Shown in pieces: positions 10,649 through 23,536 of a stretch of DNA of 64,000 nt. A model generated the notes under the pieces. It ran no database searches. It was not told the DNA's origin and saw only the letters and a program-made list of their open reading frames with translations. Both the position numbers and the translations under genes were made by a program. How positions within the stretch are numbered: position 1 is the stretch's first letter; each line of letters opens with the position of its first letter. Source of the stretch: Cladorrhinum sp. PSN259. Its lineage: Eukaryota > Ascomycota > Sordariomycetes > Sordariales > Podosporaceae. The stretch is from the NCBI GenBank assembly GCA_033725935.1, contig MU867062.1, forward strand, positions 186,001 to 250,000. The letters run 5' to 3'.

Positions 10649-12970
10649 ATGGAAATGGCCGATGAAGACCATGTTACTTTGAGATCTCGGCCCGCGACAT
10701 ATACACTGCCACTCCGCCCCCGGATCGACGACAGCGAGCCAATGGCAGAACCACCCAACACAGCCAGCGCTGTCCCTCGAAGCTTGGCCTCTCCCGACAT
10801 CTCGGTGGAGTTCCATGGCGAGCCCGACCGCCAGCCTCATCCTGTTCTGCTACATCCTCGATCAGCGCCACCAGATGTGCAGCACTTTCAAAGCCCCATG
10901 AGGCATCACAGAAGGACTCCGTCAGCCCATCGTGAGATAAAAGAGACGCTCAATGCTGTGTCCGAATACACCCCAGACGACGAGGATGGACGTTCCCACT
11001 TCCGTGTCAATCAGTACACTATCAAGGAGGAGATAGGTCGTGGATCTTTCGGCGCCGTACACCTTGCGACAGATCAGTTCGGAAAGGAATTTGCTGTGAA
11101 AGCCTTCTCCAAAGCACGCCTTCGAAGACGGGCCCAGTCCAACATTCTGCGCCATGGACCAAGATCACTCAATCGTTTCCCCCCTCGCGCGGGCTTTGGC
11201 GCGCCAGACCTTCCCATCGCACGCTTCTCTGACCAACGCCAGAAGGAGTCCCAGGACCCCTTACTTCTAATTCGCGAAGAAATCGCCATCATGAAGAAGC
11301 TCAACCACCCTAACCTTGTGCAACTAATTGAAGTGCTCGACGATCCAGAGGAAGACACTCTTTATATGGTCTTGGAGATGTGCAAAAAGGGTGTGGTTAT
11401 GAATGTTGGTCTGGGAGAGTCGGCCACTCCTTACCCGGAGGAGCAATGTCGTCATTGGTTCCGTGATCTCATTCTCGGTATTGAATATCGTGAGTTCTTT
11501 CTCAATCAAGTACGTCCTGCAGCTAGGGATAGTGGTGCTCATTATGTGACCGTAGTACATTCACAAGGTGTCGTTCACCGCGACATCAAACCAGATAATC
11601 TTCTACTTACTGAAGATGACATCATGAAGGTAGTCGACTTTGGTGTGTCCGAAATGTTTGAGAAGACTGAAGAGATGAGAACCGCAAAGTCTGCCGGATC
11701 ACCCGCTTTCTTGCCCCCGGAGCTGTGCATTGTTAGACACGGTGACGTCTCTGGCAAGGCCGCTGACATCTGGTCTATGGGTGTATCTCTGTACTGTCTT
11801 CGGTATGGAAGAGTACCATTTGAGCGGTCTAATGTTTTGGATATGTACGAGGCAATCAAGACTGAAACTCCAAAGTTGGCCGAAGATGAAAGTCCCGAGT
11901 TCGTTGATATTATGAACCGGCTCTTAGAGAAGGATCCAGAAAAGAGGATCACCATGGCTGAGTTGAGAGTGAGTCTTTCTCCGACAGAGCACAGCCGAAA
12001 TTGCTTCTGACTGACTGGTTAGGAACACCCATGGGTAACAAGAAATGGCGAGGACCCCTTATTCAGTGCAGAGGAGAACTGTTCAGATCCCGTGGACCTC
12101 CCAAACCCTCTTGAAATCAACCACGCGTTTACGAGGCAAATGAGCCACCTGATCTGCGTTGTAAGTTTTTGCACCCCCTCCGCCTCTACCTATACGCACT
12201 CTTTTAACACACCCTAGATGAAAGCAATCAGAAAGTTCAAAGGCCTCCTAGCAAACAAACGCGGTCGCCAAACTCCGCTCAGTCCTTCCTCCCGGCAGCG
12301 CAAGGAATCAGATGACACTACGCCCGTCACTTCTCCCACAGCACCAGAACGAAGCGACACTGCAGACTTTGCAGCTCAAATCCTTGCCCAGAGACAACAA
12401 TTCCACGCCCAAGGCGGTAAAGCCGCTTTGGGCCTTGGTATCAACACTTCAGGTTCAGGCTCAGAGAGGCAGCAATCCGACTCCTCCTCCTCCTCCTTCC
12501 AGCCTGTCGTACTAGGCATTGGCACGGGCGGACTGGATACTTTCAGCCATCCGGAGAACGAAGAGCATATAGTGGCTGATTCGCCTACTGCGGTGGACTT
12601 TAATATCTATGATAGGGCCTTTGATGCTGAAATTGATAGGATTAAGAGGTCTAGCAGTAGGAAGGGAGGGAATAGTAGGAAGGGAACTGGCGGAAAGGAT
12701 GGGGCAGCGGGTGAGGTGCTATATAGGACTCGATTGAATCGAGAGAGTCATGGGATTGAGGATAACGGGAGTGGGGTGGGAGGTGGGCTATGGGGGTTGT
12801 TTGCTCAGAGACAGAAGGCAGTTGGCGGAGGAGGAAGTGGGAAATTTGCTGATTTGGTGAGGGAGACTATGAAGCAGAATGAGGAGAAGAAGGAGGACGG
12901 AAGCGAGGAGACGCAAGCTGGGGAGAGCGGTAGGAAAGAAGTGGAAGGAAAGGAGAATGAGAAGATCTGA
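10649..12970 (+). CDS. Ser/Thr protein kinase, CaMKK/Ssp1-like (SNF1-activating type)
   Basis: Four exons: 10649-11489, 11556-11968, 12023-12160 and 12218-12970, giving 714 residues. Kinase landmarks are the glycine loop GRGSFG (130-135), Lys151 in FAVK, Glu210 of helix C, HRDIKPDN with Asp290, DFG with Asp308, and SPAFLPPEL in the activation segment. Between Lys151 and helix C is an Arg/Pro-rich insert of about 50 residues, which is characteristic of CaM-kinase kinases and fungal relatives (Ssp1, Sak1/Tos3/Elm1). These kinases activate AMPK/SNF1 in glucose and stress responses. The exon 4 tail is disordered and Gly/Ser/Lys-rich. The first intron is 66 bases without an in-frame stop and ends just before HRD. 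Whether this protein binds calmodulin cannot be judged. Confidence 0.9.
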
Positions 12971-15900
12971 TGGGGTGCATTGCATGGAATGGTTGGTTAC
13001 CACTCTCTGGTTTTACGTTTTCTGAAGCCACGAAGGCGTAGACCATTTTGAACACGAGGAAGGGCACAGTTGGAGATCAGTTTTTTGTGAACCTTTTCAG
13101 GTTGGGCGACCTGATTTTTCGATATTATGGTTTTTCATTTTTGGTTTTTAACTGTGAGGGATTGAAAGACGGCATAATTAAGCAAAGACAATCACGATAT
13201 ATAAAGGGCAGGACAAGGTTGAGCCGCTGGATCATGTGAAAAGGGGCTGGCCTGCTATCTTCAGGTCAGTCAATGTTTGTGAATGCTCTTTGGTTGGCTT
13301 GTCATTGTCTTCATTTGCGTGCAAGATAATTCCTCGGTAATGTGATATTACATACATGGTCGTACCTCAACAAAGCCTTCCAGGTTTACATTGCTCAGTG
13401 TTATTCAGTCCCTGATGTTTTGTTTACTTTCCAAGAGGCGGCAACCCGGTTTTTTTTATGTGTCATAACACCCAGCAAAAATCTGTAATTTACGTCAATT
13501 CACCGAATACTAACAGATATATCGTTGTCCTTCTTATTCATATTACGTCATTGCTCTCTTGCATATGTGAGATGTTAAGTTATGTCTTACACAACAAATA
13601 CGTGAACGTTTGATGGATGCCGGCCGGACTCAATCCGTATACGGTTAACGATGTTGGATCCATCTAGATCACGGTCCATAAACTGAGCCCCCCCCCCCGG
13701 GGCGAGCCGACCCTTCGAACATTGTCTCTCCATTATGACTCAGTTTATGATTATTTTTATTCCTTGGTATTCTCTTTTCAAGGTATTTTTGTATCAGGAG
13801 TTTTGTTTTTTGCCTCCTTGTGAGTGAAAAGAATTTTCTTTTGGAGATGGAGGCTCTTGGCGATGACTTGCACGACGGATGCCGACTGACAGCCGCTCAG
13901 AAAAGAGACTAAGGCCTAGTTTTTCACGTCCAGGGAGTGAACTGAAAGATTTTTCTCACCGCAAATGATGGATGATGAATAATTTCACCTTGGCTCTGCT
14001 CAAACCAAGAATTAATTTTTTTACACACCTGAAGTCGGGTCCGTTCCCGATCCCCAATCCCATCTATCTATCCAATACCCATCCCAGTTCCGTCTTCTTG
14101 AGGGATTCATGATCCGCTCTGGGCATTCTTGTCCGTCTCCGCCACATTGGACTTGGCAAAAGCTTGTTGTATCCCAAAAAAGACATCAACGGGAAAGATG
14201 GCAGGACAGGGGAGAGGATCTGAGATGGGAATTGAAAAAAGAAACACGTTCCCACCTTTCGCTTTGAGATTCGTTTTGACAACTACCCGAACGTGATCTC
14301 CGCGGCAGATTGCCAAGACGGCCGCAGCAAACCACAACAGCAAATGCTGTTCAGGGGACGGGTATATAATACCTGTCTGAGAATTGCATGCGGCAATCAT
14401 TCTACGCGGTTGAAACTTGCAGCTTTGCGGTGTGCGACAAGATATTTGCTGCGCACACAAGGGGGACAGCACAGGCGTTCTTTGCGTCATTGCAACCATC
14501 ACCACCGATGGTCGGGAGCCGGGATTTTGTGCTGCTCTTGGCCGCTTCGTTGTACTGCTCATCACCAAGCAAGCCTGGAGATCAGCAAATTTGCTGTTTG
14601 TTGGTCCGCCCGTCCATTCACATGGAGAAATTGATGATGACCCCCCTCTCACTCGCACACCGCAATCTGGTTAGTAATGGGACTTTCCTGCAACAGTTAG
14701 CTTGGTCAGAACCCCTCATCGTTCCCTTTCACTGGATTCCCCCCCTCCTCACTTCTCAGGGTCTTTTGGCTCATCCATGCTTGGTCGAAAACTTGGAAGT
14801 CGTCTCCGAACACCGGGCCCAAAGTATGAAGCCATAGCCCAACGCTGCGGTGAAACAGTCCGCCATGGTCATTCGACGGCCGCTGGTACATAGCTTGACC
14901 ACCCACGTTTTTGGAGTGATTTACGGTAATTAGCGCCGAATGAGAGTCATGAGGCTGTCCAACTTTGTATGTAATGTACCAGACTGTCGGGTGAATAGCA
15001 TTGGTAAGGCTGGGTACTGTAGGTACATCGAAGCTGTCACCAGAGAGACAGGAAGAAACGGCGGCTGCTGCTTTCTGCATTTCGTTCCTTAATCGCATCG
15101 GATGTCGAGAAGTCAAGAACTGATGGCAAGCGGATCAGTTCCGAGGGAGGGATCGTGTCACCACACTCGATTTTGTATGGCAGCTCGTGCGAGGTTGTGC
15201 TGCAGGGAGCTCCCAGAAGAGGGGGAGCTGAGGAAGCTTGAGGTCAAAGAGCTTGCAAGTCAAACACAACACAGGAGCTCCGGGCTGGCCAATAGTCACT
15301 CGATGGAGCTGCGTGGAAGCGGATGCTGACAATGCGTATGATGGGATGCAACGAAAAGCAGGATAAAGAGTGAAGGAAAATCCCTCATAGCATTGATTCG
15401 AGTGTTTGACGTGCTGGCACTCAGCGTCGTCGGCGCTCTGCACGACACTGACTATGGCCTGCTGGTTCGAGCGCATCAGACCCTGCCGTAGTGTGCATTT
15501 CGAGATGGAGCCCCTTAACTGGCCAGCGAGTGCCGCGAGCTCGCATGCAAACCGGGGTGGATAAGCAGACAGGGAAATCGTGGGAGCGGTGATCTGGAAA
15601 GAGGCGGCAGAGAGCGCTGTGGCCAATTGTGAGACGCAACCATCTGGGGCAGTGGCCACCTGCAAACCCTCATCCATGGATGATATGTCTGTCATGTCAT
15701 GGATTGCAACTTCCGGATGTCTGAAATCGCACCAGAACTGCTAAAAACCCCCGTACATGCAGATGCAATGTAACGAAGAAAAAACGGAAGTGGTTATTTC
15801 GTGGGGGTTCTTGACAAATTCATAGCAGATGTTTGGCCCTTGGTGATATTTTGCAAGAAGAGTCCGGCATATCGCTTCGGCCATCCTCCGGCCGACCCCC

Positions 15901-18260
15901 GCGATGGGAAGCCGGGAGGCCGCCAATACCGGCACCGGGCCAAGGGATTGAGATGTGAGATGGAGATTGCCAAGATGCCCGAACTGACGCGGGAATCTCT
16001 CTTGGGAAACATGCAGTGGAGACTCCGTCTCGAAACATCTTCGGCCCGCCAAGCCAGAAGTTGGGGACCAAGACCGTAGGACGATTACCGTGTAAGTGCG
16101 GGGGGAGGAGGGATGCGCTGGCTGGCTGTCTTCGATGATGTTCCAAGTTTGCAATGCCTCGGTCAGAGAACAAAGAGTGGAAATCAAGACAGAAGGTTCT
16201 GGTCTCACGGCTCGCTTGAAGAGTTCCCTCGTGCCTCCCTCAAACTGCCCGAGTCCATGGTCACTCACTTTTTAACCTTTTGATCAAGAGCGTTAGCTGC
16301 ATGACAATTCACATAAGGTTCTTCAAATCCCCAAAAAGGTACCGGTACATTGAAGCGGGGAGGAGTTTGGAGAGGAAGAGGTAGGGGCCTTGGATATAGT
16401 GTAAAGGAAGAAACAATGTGAGAGGTCGAATATTCAGAGTTGTTTCTCTCCCTCTGGAATGTGAATGGCCTGGTCTCCAACCCAATGAGACGGCGTCATT
16501 CGCCGCTGCTGCCGAGACACGCTCAGCAAAAATATTCCGGGTCCAGACCCTTTTTCTGTGAGACTACACCATTGCTGCTTTGAGACACCCGGTGTCGTGA
16601 ACATCAAGTCACCACCCCCCGTCACCACCCGGATGCAGTGCCATACGGCAAACATACGGCCAAGAGCCAAGAAGTAAAACGAGCATGCATCGCCTTTGAG
16701 AGGCATATAGATGTAGAACTACCTGGTATTTCATGTCGTTGTCAGACCCTGGGGAACGGAAGAGGGAAGAATGCCCTACACATGGGAATTATAATTAAGA
16801 TATTGTGCGCCTCTTTCAGGGTTCTATTTTACAGAGTTCTTGATTCCAAGAAAACTTGCAAATATTGTATCGATACATACAGGTACCTCAAGCAGGCTGG
16901 TACTCCGTACCTGTCTTATTAATTCACTTCCCGGCCCCCCGGGTACCAAGCCGTCCAAAAGCGGACGTACCGCCCAACGTTGTTCCCCCTTTCATCATCC
17001 AGTCCATTCCGCATATTCACAAGCACTGCCCTGCCCGCTGACGTCTTCCAACTATAAGGCTCCGGCTGAAGCACGAGCAGGTCGCTTGGTTCGGACCGGG
17101 TTTTCATCACGCAGGTTCTTCCATCAATAAATCACAGGAGCACAGTCGCAAAAGACGGTCGTGCCTCCCCAGGGCCAACGTCTCGTCGCGCCTGGGCAGA
17201 AGGCTGCAGTCTTGTAGACCCATCAAACGTGACGCTTTCCCTGCTTGATGAGCATCGCGACAAGAGGGCTCTACGATCAGCCGGCTGGAGACTCTAGGAT
17301 TTGCCCCCACCTCGCTCTCAAAGCCAGAGCACATTGTCATATTGTCTTATAATTACCACTCACCACACTGGCTTATTACCTCGATTACATAACCGAAAGA
17401 CGCAAAAAGCCTGCTCTGCAGCGGAAACCAGAGGCCACTGTTACTTCTTTCGACCAGCCAAGCACCCGCCCACAAACCCACTCAACCCACCTGAGCCACC
17501 CAAAGCCAGGCTCACGATAATTACCTACTGCCCTGCGAATTCCTTCCTCCCCTTTCCCTCATCCATATGCTCTTCTCGAATCTACGCATCTCACTCATCA
17601 TGATCAACCAACACCTGACCAAGAACCAGCAGTCATCTGCCCTGCACTTTGGCCACAACTAACCACTCACTTACTCCCGTCTTGTTGCCATCAACCTGGC
17701 GCCTTCCTACTACTCCCAGTCCCCATCTTGGTCCCCGTCACCTACTTGCCGCTCGCCTATCGCCATCGCCCTAAAGGGTTACAGCACATTACATACGCAG
17801 GACCTGAGGGAGCTCAAGACGAAGAAAAAAAAGATAACTGTCTGCTTGCCTCCCAGACTCCACTTTCACACACTCCACATAACAACCTTTGGATTTTCGC
17901 GCTTCTGGAGAAGTCAATTCTTTTCCCTCAGACTTTTTCTTTGCAGAGAGTTCTACGGTTTCTCCGACAAACTTTAGCTGTTTTGATCGGATAAAGGAAG
18001 CCACCAAGGGCTTTGCCCATCACAATAGGCGCGTTCGCCGCCAACACCATCACTGTCGCTGTGCATAAGTGCAGTGACTGAAACAACGAATCGCTTACCT
18101 CGCAGCACGTCAATTGCCCAGTGACCCTACCCACCACTCCCTGCAACCGCACTCTGCTGCCTGCAACCACCACCGGAACCCCCCCTTTTTGCGAACCCTT
18201 TCCATCTAAACACCCGCCGACACTTAGAGAGCACAGCGCTCTCTCTCCTATACCACAAAC
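12971..18260. other. 5.3-kb gene-free stretch upstream of the Hal4-like kinase
   Basis: No protein family is recognised on either strand. Several open frames of 150-190 codons (for example minus strand 14107-14658, 15135-15695 and 15741-16268) overlap open frames on the other strand and have no conserved feel. There is a C11 run at 13688-13698. From about 17300 to 18260 the DNA is C/A/T-rich like a long 5' leader of the kinase, with one ATG upstream ORF listed separately. The remainder may hold regulatory DNA or non-coding RNA, which the sequence alone cannot show. Confidence 0.5.
17567..17662 (+). promoter_or_regulatory. Upstream ORF (31 codons) in the Hal4-like kinase leader
   Basis: An ATG at 17567 opens a 31-codon frame ending at TAA 17660-17662, about 600 bases before the kinase start, within leader-like C/A/T-rich DNA. 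Between it and the main ATG I noticed no other ATG-initiated frame of note. If the transcript starts upstream of 17567 it could limit translation of the kinase. Confidence 0.3.
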
Positions 18261-19835
18261 ATGCCAACCACCACAGTCGACGCCAAGGCCTCGTCCGCCC
18301 AACAGTCTTCACAGGCATCCTCGATTAAGTCCTTCGAGGCCCCTCCCAAGTCCCCAAATCCGTCGGTTCACAATGGTGTTTCAACAAATGGGGCTGCCGA
18401 GCCTGCTGCGAAGCCCGCAGAGAAGGCATCCGTAAAAGACCGTTTGACCCGCATGTTCTCGACCAGAGACGCATCCTCGCGCACAGCAACTCACGATGTC
18501 AAAACCCCTGCTAGCACTCCGGGCAATGTGTCGCCGCCCCCGTCGCGACCTTCTGCGCCCGAGCGCAAAGCCTCCATCGCCTCGGACAAGTCGATTCCCA
18601 CTGCTTCAGTGAAGCCAAAGACGGCCAATGGCAAGGATGTCCCCCACCAGCGCTTTGTGGTAAATACGAACGTTCCTGGTGGTCACGAGCACCATCTCAA
18701 ATCAAGCCGTCGCCAGGAGAGACTTTCCGACATGATCAAGGGGCTTCTAGGGGGTGGCAGGAAATCAGAACAGGCACCCGAAAATGATCTGTCGCTGGTC
18801 TCGAGTTGGGTAGACACTCTCAAAAAGGAGAAAGACGGATCAAATCTGACAGAAAAGAAGACGGGTTCAACTTCGGCGGCATCGCTGACAGAAAAGTATG
18901 GCAAGTGTCAAGAGATTGTGGGTCGTGGCGCATTTGGCATTGTGAGGATTTCACACAAGAAGTTGGACAATGGTGGAGGTGAGAAGCTGTTTGCTGTCAA
19001 GGAATTCCGCCGCCGTCCTGAGGAAACCGAGAAAAAGTACAGCAAGCGCTTGACGGCCGAGTTCTGCATCTCGTCGTCGCTACGTCACCCCAACGTTATT
19101 CACACTTTGGATTTGCTTAAGGACTCCAAGGGTGATTACTGCGAGGTGATGGAGTTTTGTGCCGGCGGCGACCTCTACACCCTGGTGCTTGCGGCCGGTA
19201 AGCTCGAGGTGCAGGAGGCAGACTGCTTCTTCAAGCAGATGATGCGTGGTGTCGAATACATGCACGAGATGGGCGTCGCGCACCGGGATCTGAAACCTGA
19301 GAACTTGCTCTTGACGTGTAATGGCGCACTCAAGATCACAGATTTTGGCAACGGCGAATGCTTCCGCATGGCATGGGAGAATGATGCACACATGGTGTCC
19401 GGACTGTGCGGATCCGCTCCCTATATCGCCCCCGAGGAGTACATCGACAGAGAGTTTGACGCACGCGCTGTCGATGTTTGGGCATGCGGTGTTATCTACA
19501 TGGCCATGAGGACGGGTCGGCACCTTTGGCGCGTTGCCCGGAAAGAGGAAGATGAGTTCTATGCTCGATACCTCGAAGGTCGGCGGGATGAAGCGGGCTA
19601 CGGTCCGATAGAGTCATTGCATCGGGTAAGTGGGCTGCCAGACGCCTTTTTGATGAGTGTTATTTTCAGCAAATCAGTGATATTGACCAAAAATTTTATA
19701 CAGGCCCGTTGTCGGAACGTCATCTATTCTATTCTTGACCCAAATCCTGCGCGGAGAATCACGGCTTCACAAGTTCTCAAGTCTGAGTGGGGTCGTGAGA
19801 TAAAACTTTGTAAGGCTGGCGAAGAGGGTCTTTAA
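18261..19835 (+). CDS. Ser/Thr protein kinase, Hal4/Sat4-like
   Basis: Two exons: 18261-19625 and 19704-19835, giving 498 residues. The N-terminal 210 residues are disordered and rich in Ser, Pro and Lys. The kinase domain begins near 213 and shows GRGAFG (221-226), Lys247 in FAVKEF, HRDLKPENLLL with Asp343, DFG with Asp361, and APEEY with a conserved WACGVIYMAM block. The GGGEKLFAVKEFRRRPEET segment and the EVMEFCAGGDLY hinge are typical of the fungal Hal4/Sat4/Hal5 group, which regulates potassium uptake and stabilises nutrient transporters at the plasma membrane. The role here is by family. The 78-base intron has no in-frame stop and would add 26 residues if retained. The C-terminal exon completes the last helices of the domain (SILDPNPARRITASQVL). 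Confidence 0.92.
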   Translation: MPTTTVDAKASSAQQSSQASSIKSFEAPPKSPNPSVHNGVSTNGAAEPAAKPAEKASVKDRLTRMFSTRDASSRTATHDVKTPASTPGNVSPPPSRPSAPERKASIASDKSIPTASVKPKTANGKDVPHQRFVVNTNVPGGHEHHLKSSRRQERLSDMIKGLLGGGRKSEQAPENDLSLVSSWVDTLKKEKDGSNLTEKKTGSTSAASLTEKYGKCQEIVGRGAFGIVRISHKKLDNGGGEKLFAVKEFRRRPEETEKKYSKRLTAEFCISSSLRHPNVIHTLDLLKDSKGDYCEVMEFCAGGDLYTLVLAAGKLEVQEADCFFKQMMRGVEYMHEMGVAHRDLKPENLLLTCNGALKITDFGNGECFRMAWENDAHMVSGLCGSAPYIAPEEYIDREFDARAVDVWACGVIYMAMRTGRHLWRVARKEEDEFYARYLEGRRDEAGYGPIESLHRVSGLPDAFLMSVIFSKSVILTKNFIQARCRNVIYSILDPNPARRITASQVLKSEWGREIKLCKAGEEGL

Positions 19836-22800
19836 CACACGCTCCGTCAGGTGGACGGTTAATGTGCCTTGGGTTCCCTGGCGTTATCCACCATCTGGCG
19901 GGGCAGACTGATTTGAATCATGTTGAACATATGGCTATACACACTCAAATCAACAATTCGTGAGCGTGTTCAATCTCAGAACCGACCATTCATATAGCCT
20001 TCACATGATGATGCCTCTCAAATTCGAAGTATAGAAAGAGGCGACGACAACGGCGACTTACTTTTTTCACGAACGAAATGCCTCATTGGGCCAGCATCGG
20101 AGTTCGGCGATAGTTGATTCTTCTCATTTTTCCACGTTCCAAATCGGTTCGTTCTTTTTTTGCCTTCCTGTCTTCTTTCAATGTTATACATTCTTCTATT
20201 CATTGTTCCTTCTTTTAAAAAAACAACGGGCGGCGGGGCAAACGAACTGCGACTTTAGTTTTCTTTTCGGTTTGGGGAGGCAAGGGGCGGCTACAAATTC
20301 AAAGCACAAAGCATTATGCTTTTTTGGTAGTCTGGTCAAAAGGGAGAGGGAGAGAAAGATGATGGCCAGCAGATGTGGTACGGTAGAACAGGCGGGCGGC
20401 CTTTTGACTTTTCGACTTTTTGTTTTCCTTTTTTTTCAAGAGAAGAAAGAAGATTGCAAGCAAAGTTGATTGCATAAGACCACACATTCGCACATTACAC
20501 GCATTTTCTGCATTTGACAATGTTTATTCCTTTATTTCCCATTTTGGAAGAGAAGCGAAAGTGAAAGGTTCTGCTGGTGTGTTATGGTTTAGGCTTACGT
20601 TGTGGCATGGCGTGAAATTCTTTTTCTATCCTTTATTGCATTCGCGGACTCCCGCTTTTCTTTTCCTTTTTTTTTTTTTTCTTATCCTGTCAGGCGGCCT
20701 TCTTGTCATGTTTTGGCTGCATTTTTAAAGGGATACGGAATGGAAATAAATTCTTTGGATTGAGTAAGGTACTAGGGGCATTGAGGTTGATTGAATGAGT
20801 GGAGGGAGGGCATGAAAGTCAAGGGAAGGGTTCTCGAAGGTGTCGTCATAACGGGACGGCATGGGAGGATATAATTTGTTGTGGTGGTTGTTTGCCCTTT
20901 TTGTTTTTGCTTTGTGATAATGTATATGGCAGATCTGTGTAGAGGGGGGAAAGAGGGAGAAATGGAATGGTGATCATGCTACCTTACTGGTTTAGGCCTC
21001 CTGGAGGAGTACCTAGGAGAAAGAAAGGAACTTGTGTGCCGCTGTATTACCTACCCTCGCAATTCACTCCGTGGAAGCGGAGCCAGAACCGGGACGCATT
21101 CATTCTGTTTTGTCTTGGCTTGCGTTATCTATGACATGGAACCCGTTTTTTTCCTTCTTGAATTCATTTGTTCGGATTCACGGCACATTAGGATGACGGT
21201 TTCTCCCGGAATGGATGGGAGAGTTGAAGAATGTGGAGTGGTAGGCGCACAAATCTGGGCTTATTAGGAGAGCCAAGGGCTTGAATCGTTTGGTTGACCT
21301 AATCAGGGCGGCATTTTTGAAGTTGGTGTAGATTGTCGATTGTCCTCTTTATTGTACGGCACTTTGGGCTTCGACACGTGTTGAGGTAGTTGATTTACAC
21401 TGGATGTTGGAGGAGAAGACGGCGGTGGTTTTGTGAATTCGGGGCAAGACAGACATTCTTTGGGTAAATAGGGTACATATGCTAATTATAAATAGATTAT
21501 TTTGTTCTCCAAATCACTTGACGCTGATTGCGTCTGACGAACAAGAAGAAGAAGAGGAGGAGGAGGAGGAGGAGGAAGCAACCAGCATTTGTTGAGACGC
21601 CATCGTCTACAGATTATTTCAACTGTCTCTCATCCTGCCGATAGATAAATCAAGTCTATTTCCAGTAAGGAAGAGTGCGATTCGTCGTCTCGAGAAATAT
21701 AAACTGCCCAGGTGGATATGGCAATACGTCCATGATTTTCTCGTCATGTCACCAAGCATGGTATGTATGACCGTGTGATCGTGCAGCGTCAATCCAGAAA
21801 ATATGTTTCATTGATGTTATACAGACAAAGGCAAACGGGATTTTGTGTAAAAGCAAGGAAAACTTTGTTACACCGCGTAGATTGGGTTGTTCTGGGCACG
21901 TTTTGCAAGTGGAGGAGAATGGGTCACGCGATGTAATGTGGGTAGTACGATTTTTGTTTTCCTGAGGAGAGAAAACTCGGTTTGTGTAGCTAGCGGATTG
22001 GCTTTGTGCGATTCTCGGTCTTGTATGTTATTTGCCTTTGATTTGGGGTTATCGTCAGTATCAGGATCTTGGAGTGGGTAAGTTCTCATGACAGCTGTAT
22101 ATAGTAGGTGCGGTACAGATGAGTGTCTGTGTACGTGTATCAGTTGAATAGAAGGGGACACACGCACGTACACAGATAGAAAGACAATTTATATATTGCC
22201 TGAACCAAAAAGACAAAAATATCAACAATTATATATTGGCCGTGTCTTTGTGCATTTACCGTGGTTGTCTTGCTTTCCCCATTGACGTTTTGACATACCT
22301 AGAGTTTAACTGCACATCGCTGGGGAAGGGAAATTCTAATATAATCAGACATTAAATTTGTGCTGGTCTGCCCATGGTGGATGGAAATGGCGAAGGTGAA
22401 GAAGCTTGCTAGTGACTTGTGAAGTTCTGGTAACCTCCGTGCAAAGACGAGCAGAAAATGGTATACTGATGAAAATGATTTAGATTATGGTCACGGCTAT
22501 TCCAAACGAAGGCTCAATATATAACTTGATACGATAAATATCGAGGGAGTTGTTCGAAAAAGAAAATACGAACCCAAAGCTCCCGATTTCGCTCTTTATA
22601 CATCTTAGCATAGAACATACACAGGCACTCAACACCAAACTATCAATAAATCAAGCTCAACAACAAGATTCATTCTCTCATTATATTATTTCCCTCCCCG
22701 CAACCGCCACTACCTATTTTCTTCTACTTCTTCTTTTTCCCTTCGTTAAACCACTAAGCTATACCAAAACCAACTGATGCATTAGATAGTAGGCATATAC

Positions 22801-23536
22801 ATATATGAAGTGATAGGTGAACCAACAAAACGTTTTCATCAAACCCAGAATACGACCCTCTCCCCTCGATTCGGTCTTTTATTTCTCCTTATATTCCCCT
22901 CCTCCATTTGTTTTTTCGTAATCTCACCCATCGGTTAAAACCGCTCGTTATGTTCGCTCGCCACAGGACCAACATAGGGAGAGACAGAGAACCCCACATA
23001 CCACCTATATATAGAGATATAGAGGACAAAGAGACACAGAAAAAAGAGTCCAAACATATAGAAGGTAGTCAAGAGAAAATCATTTGTCGAGAGTGAGATG
23101 AGCGTTGCAAAACAGGGTGTTCACTAGTATAAACAACAATTGGAAATCAACAAAGGAAAAAATGACGCCAGGTGTTTCTGAGCAGTGCAAGAAGAAAAAA
23201 ATGGCAATAACAGACACAATACACACAAAGAAAAAGAGTAGAAGTATAAAACCAAAGTTCCAACCCCCAACTCCTTCCACCCTTTCCCCCCAATAAGATT
23301 TCCCCTTCTTCCCATTCCTTCGACCATTTCAATATACGCCAGCCCCCAAGAGAAAAGCATAAGGAAACGTATAGAATAGTAATAGTAACAAGCCACCCGA
23401 ATTCGGCTCTACACCCACACAGCCGTCGTCTTGTCTCCCCTTTCTTTCATATTTTCGAACACATTTTCCCAAGAAAGAAATTCAACCCAAAGAGACCGAT
23501 CCTATAATCCAAAACAGACATCCCTTTGTCTCGCCC
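19836..23536. other. 3.7-kb intergenic region between convergent genes
   Basis: T/G-rich then A-rich DNA between the Hal4-like kinase and the minus-strand proline-rich gene. A GAA/GAG repeat lies at about 21540-21577. No protein family is recognised. Long 3' UTRs probably cover the edges; the middle has no visible content. Confidence 0.5.
21540..21577 (+). repeat. GAA/GAG trinucleotide repeat
   Basis: A run of purine trinucleotides, first GAA then GAG, in intergenic DNA. Confidence 0.75.

Noticed and set aside
14107..14658. Minus-strand frame of 183 codons in the first gene desert
   Set aside because: Open frames on the opposite strand cover the same bases, composition is erratic and there are no splice-consistent extensions or conserved motifs.
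15135..16268. Two further minus-strand frames of 175-186 codons
   Set aside because: Same reasons; no domain, irregular composition and overlapping frames in other phases.
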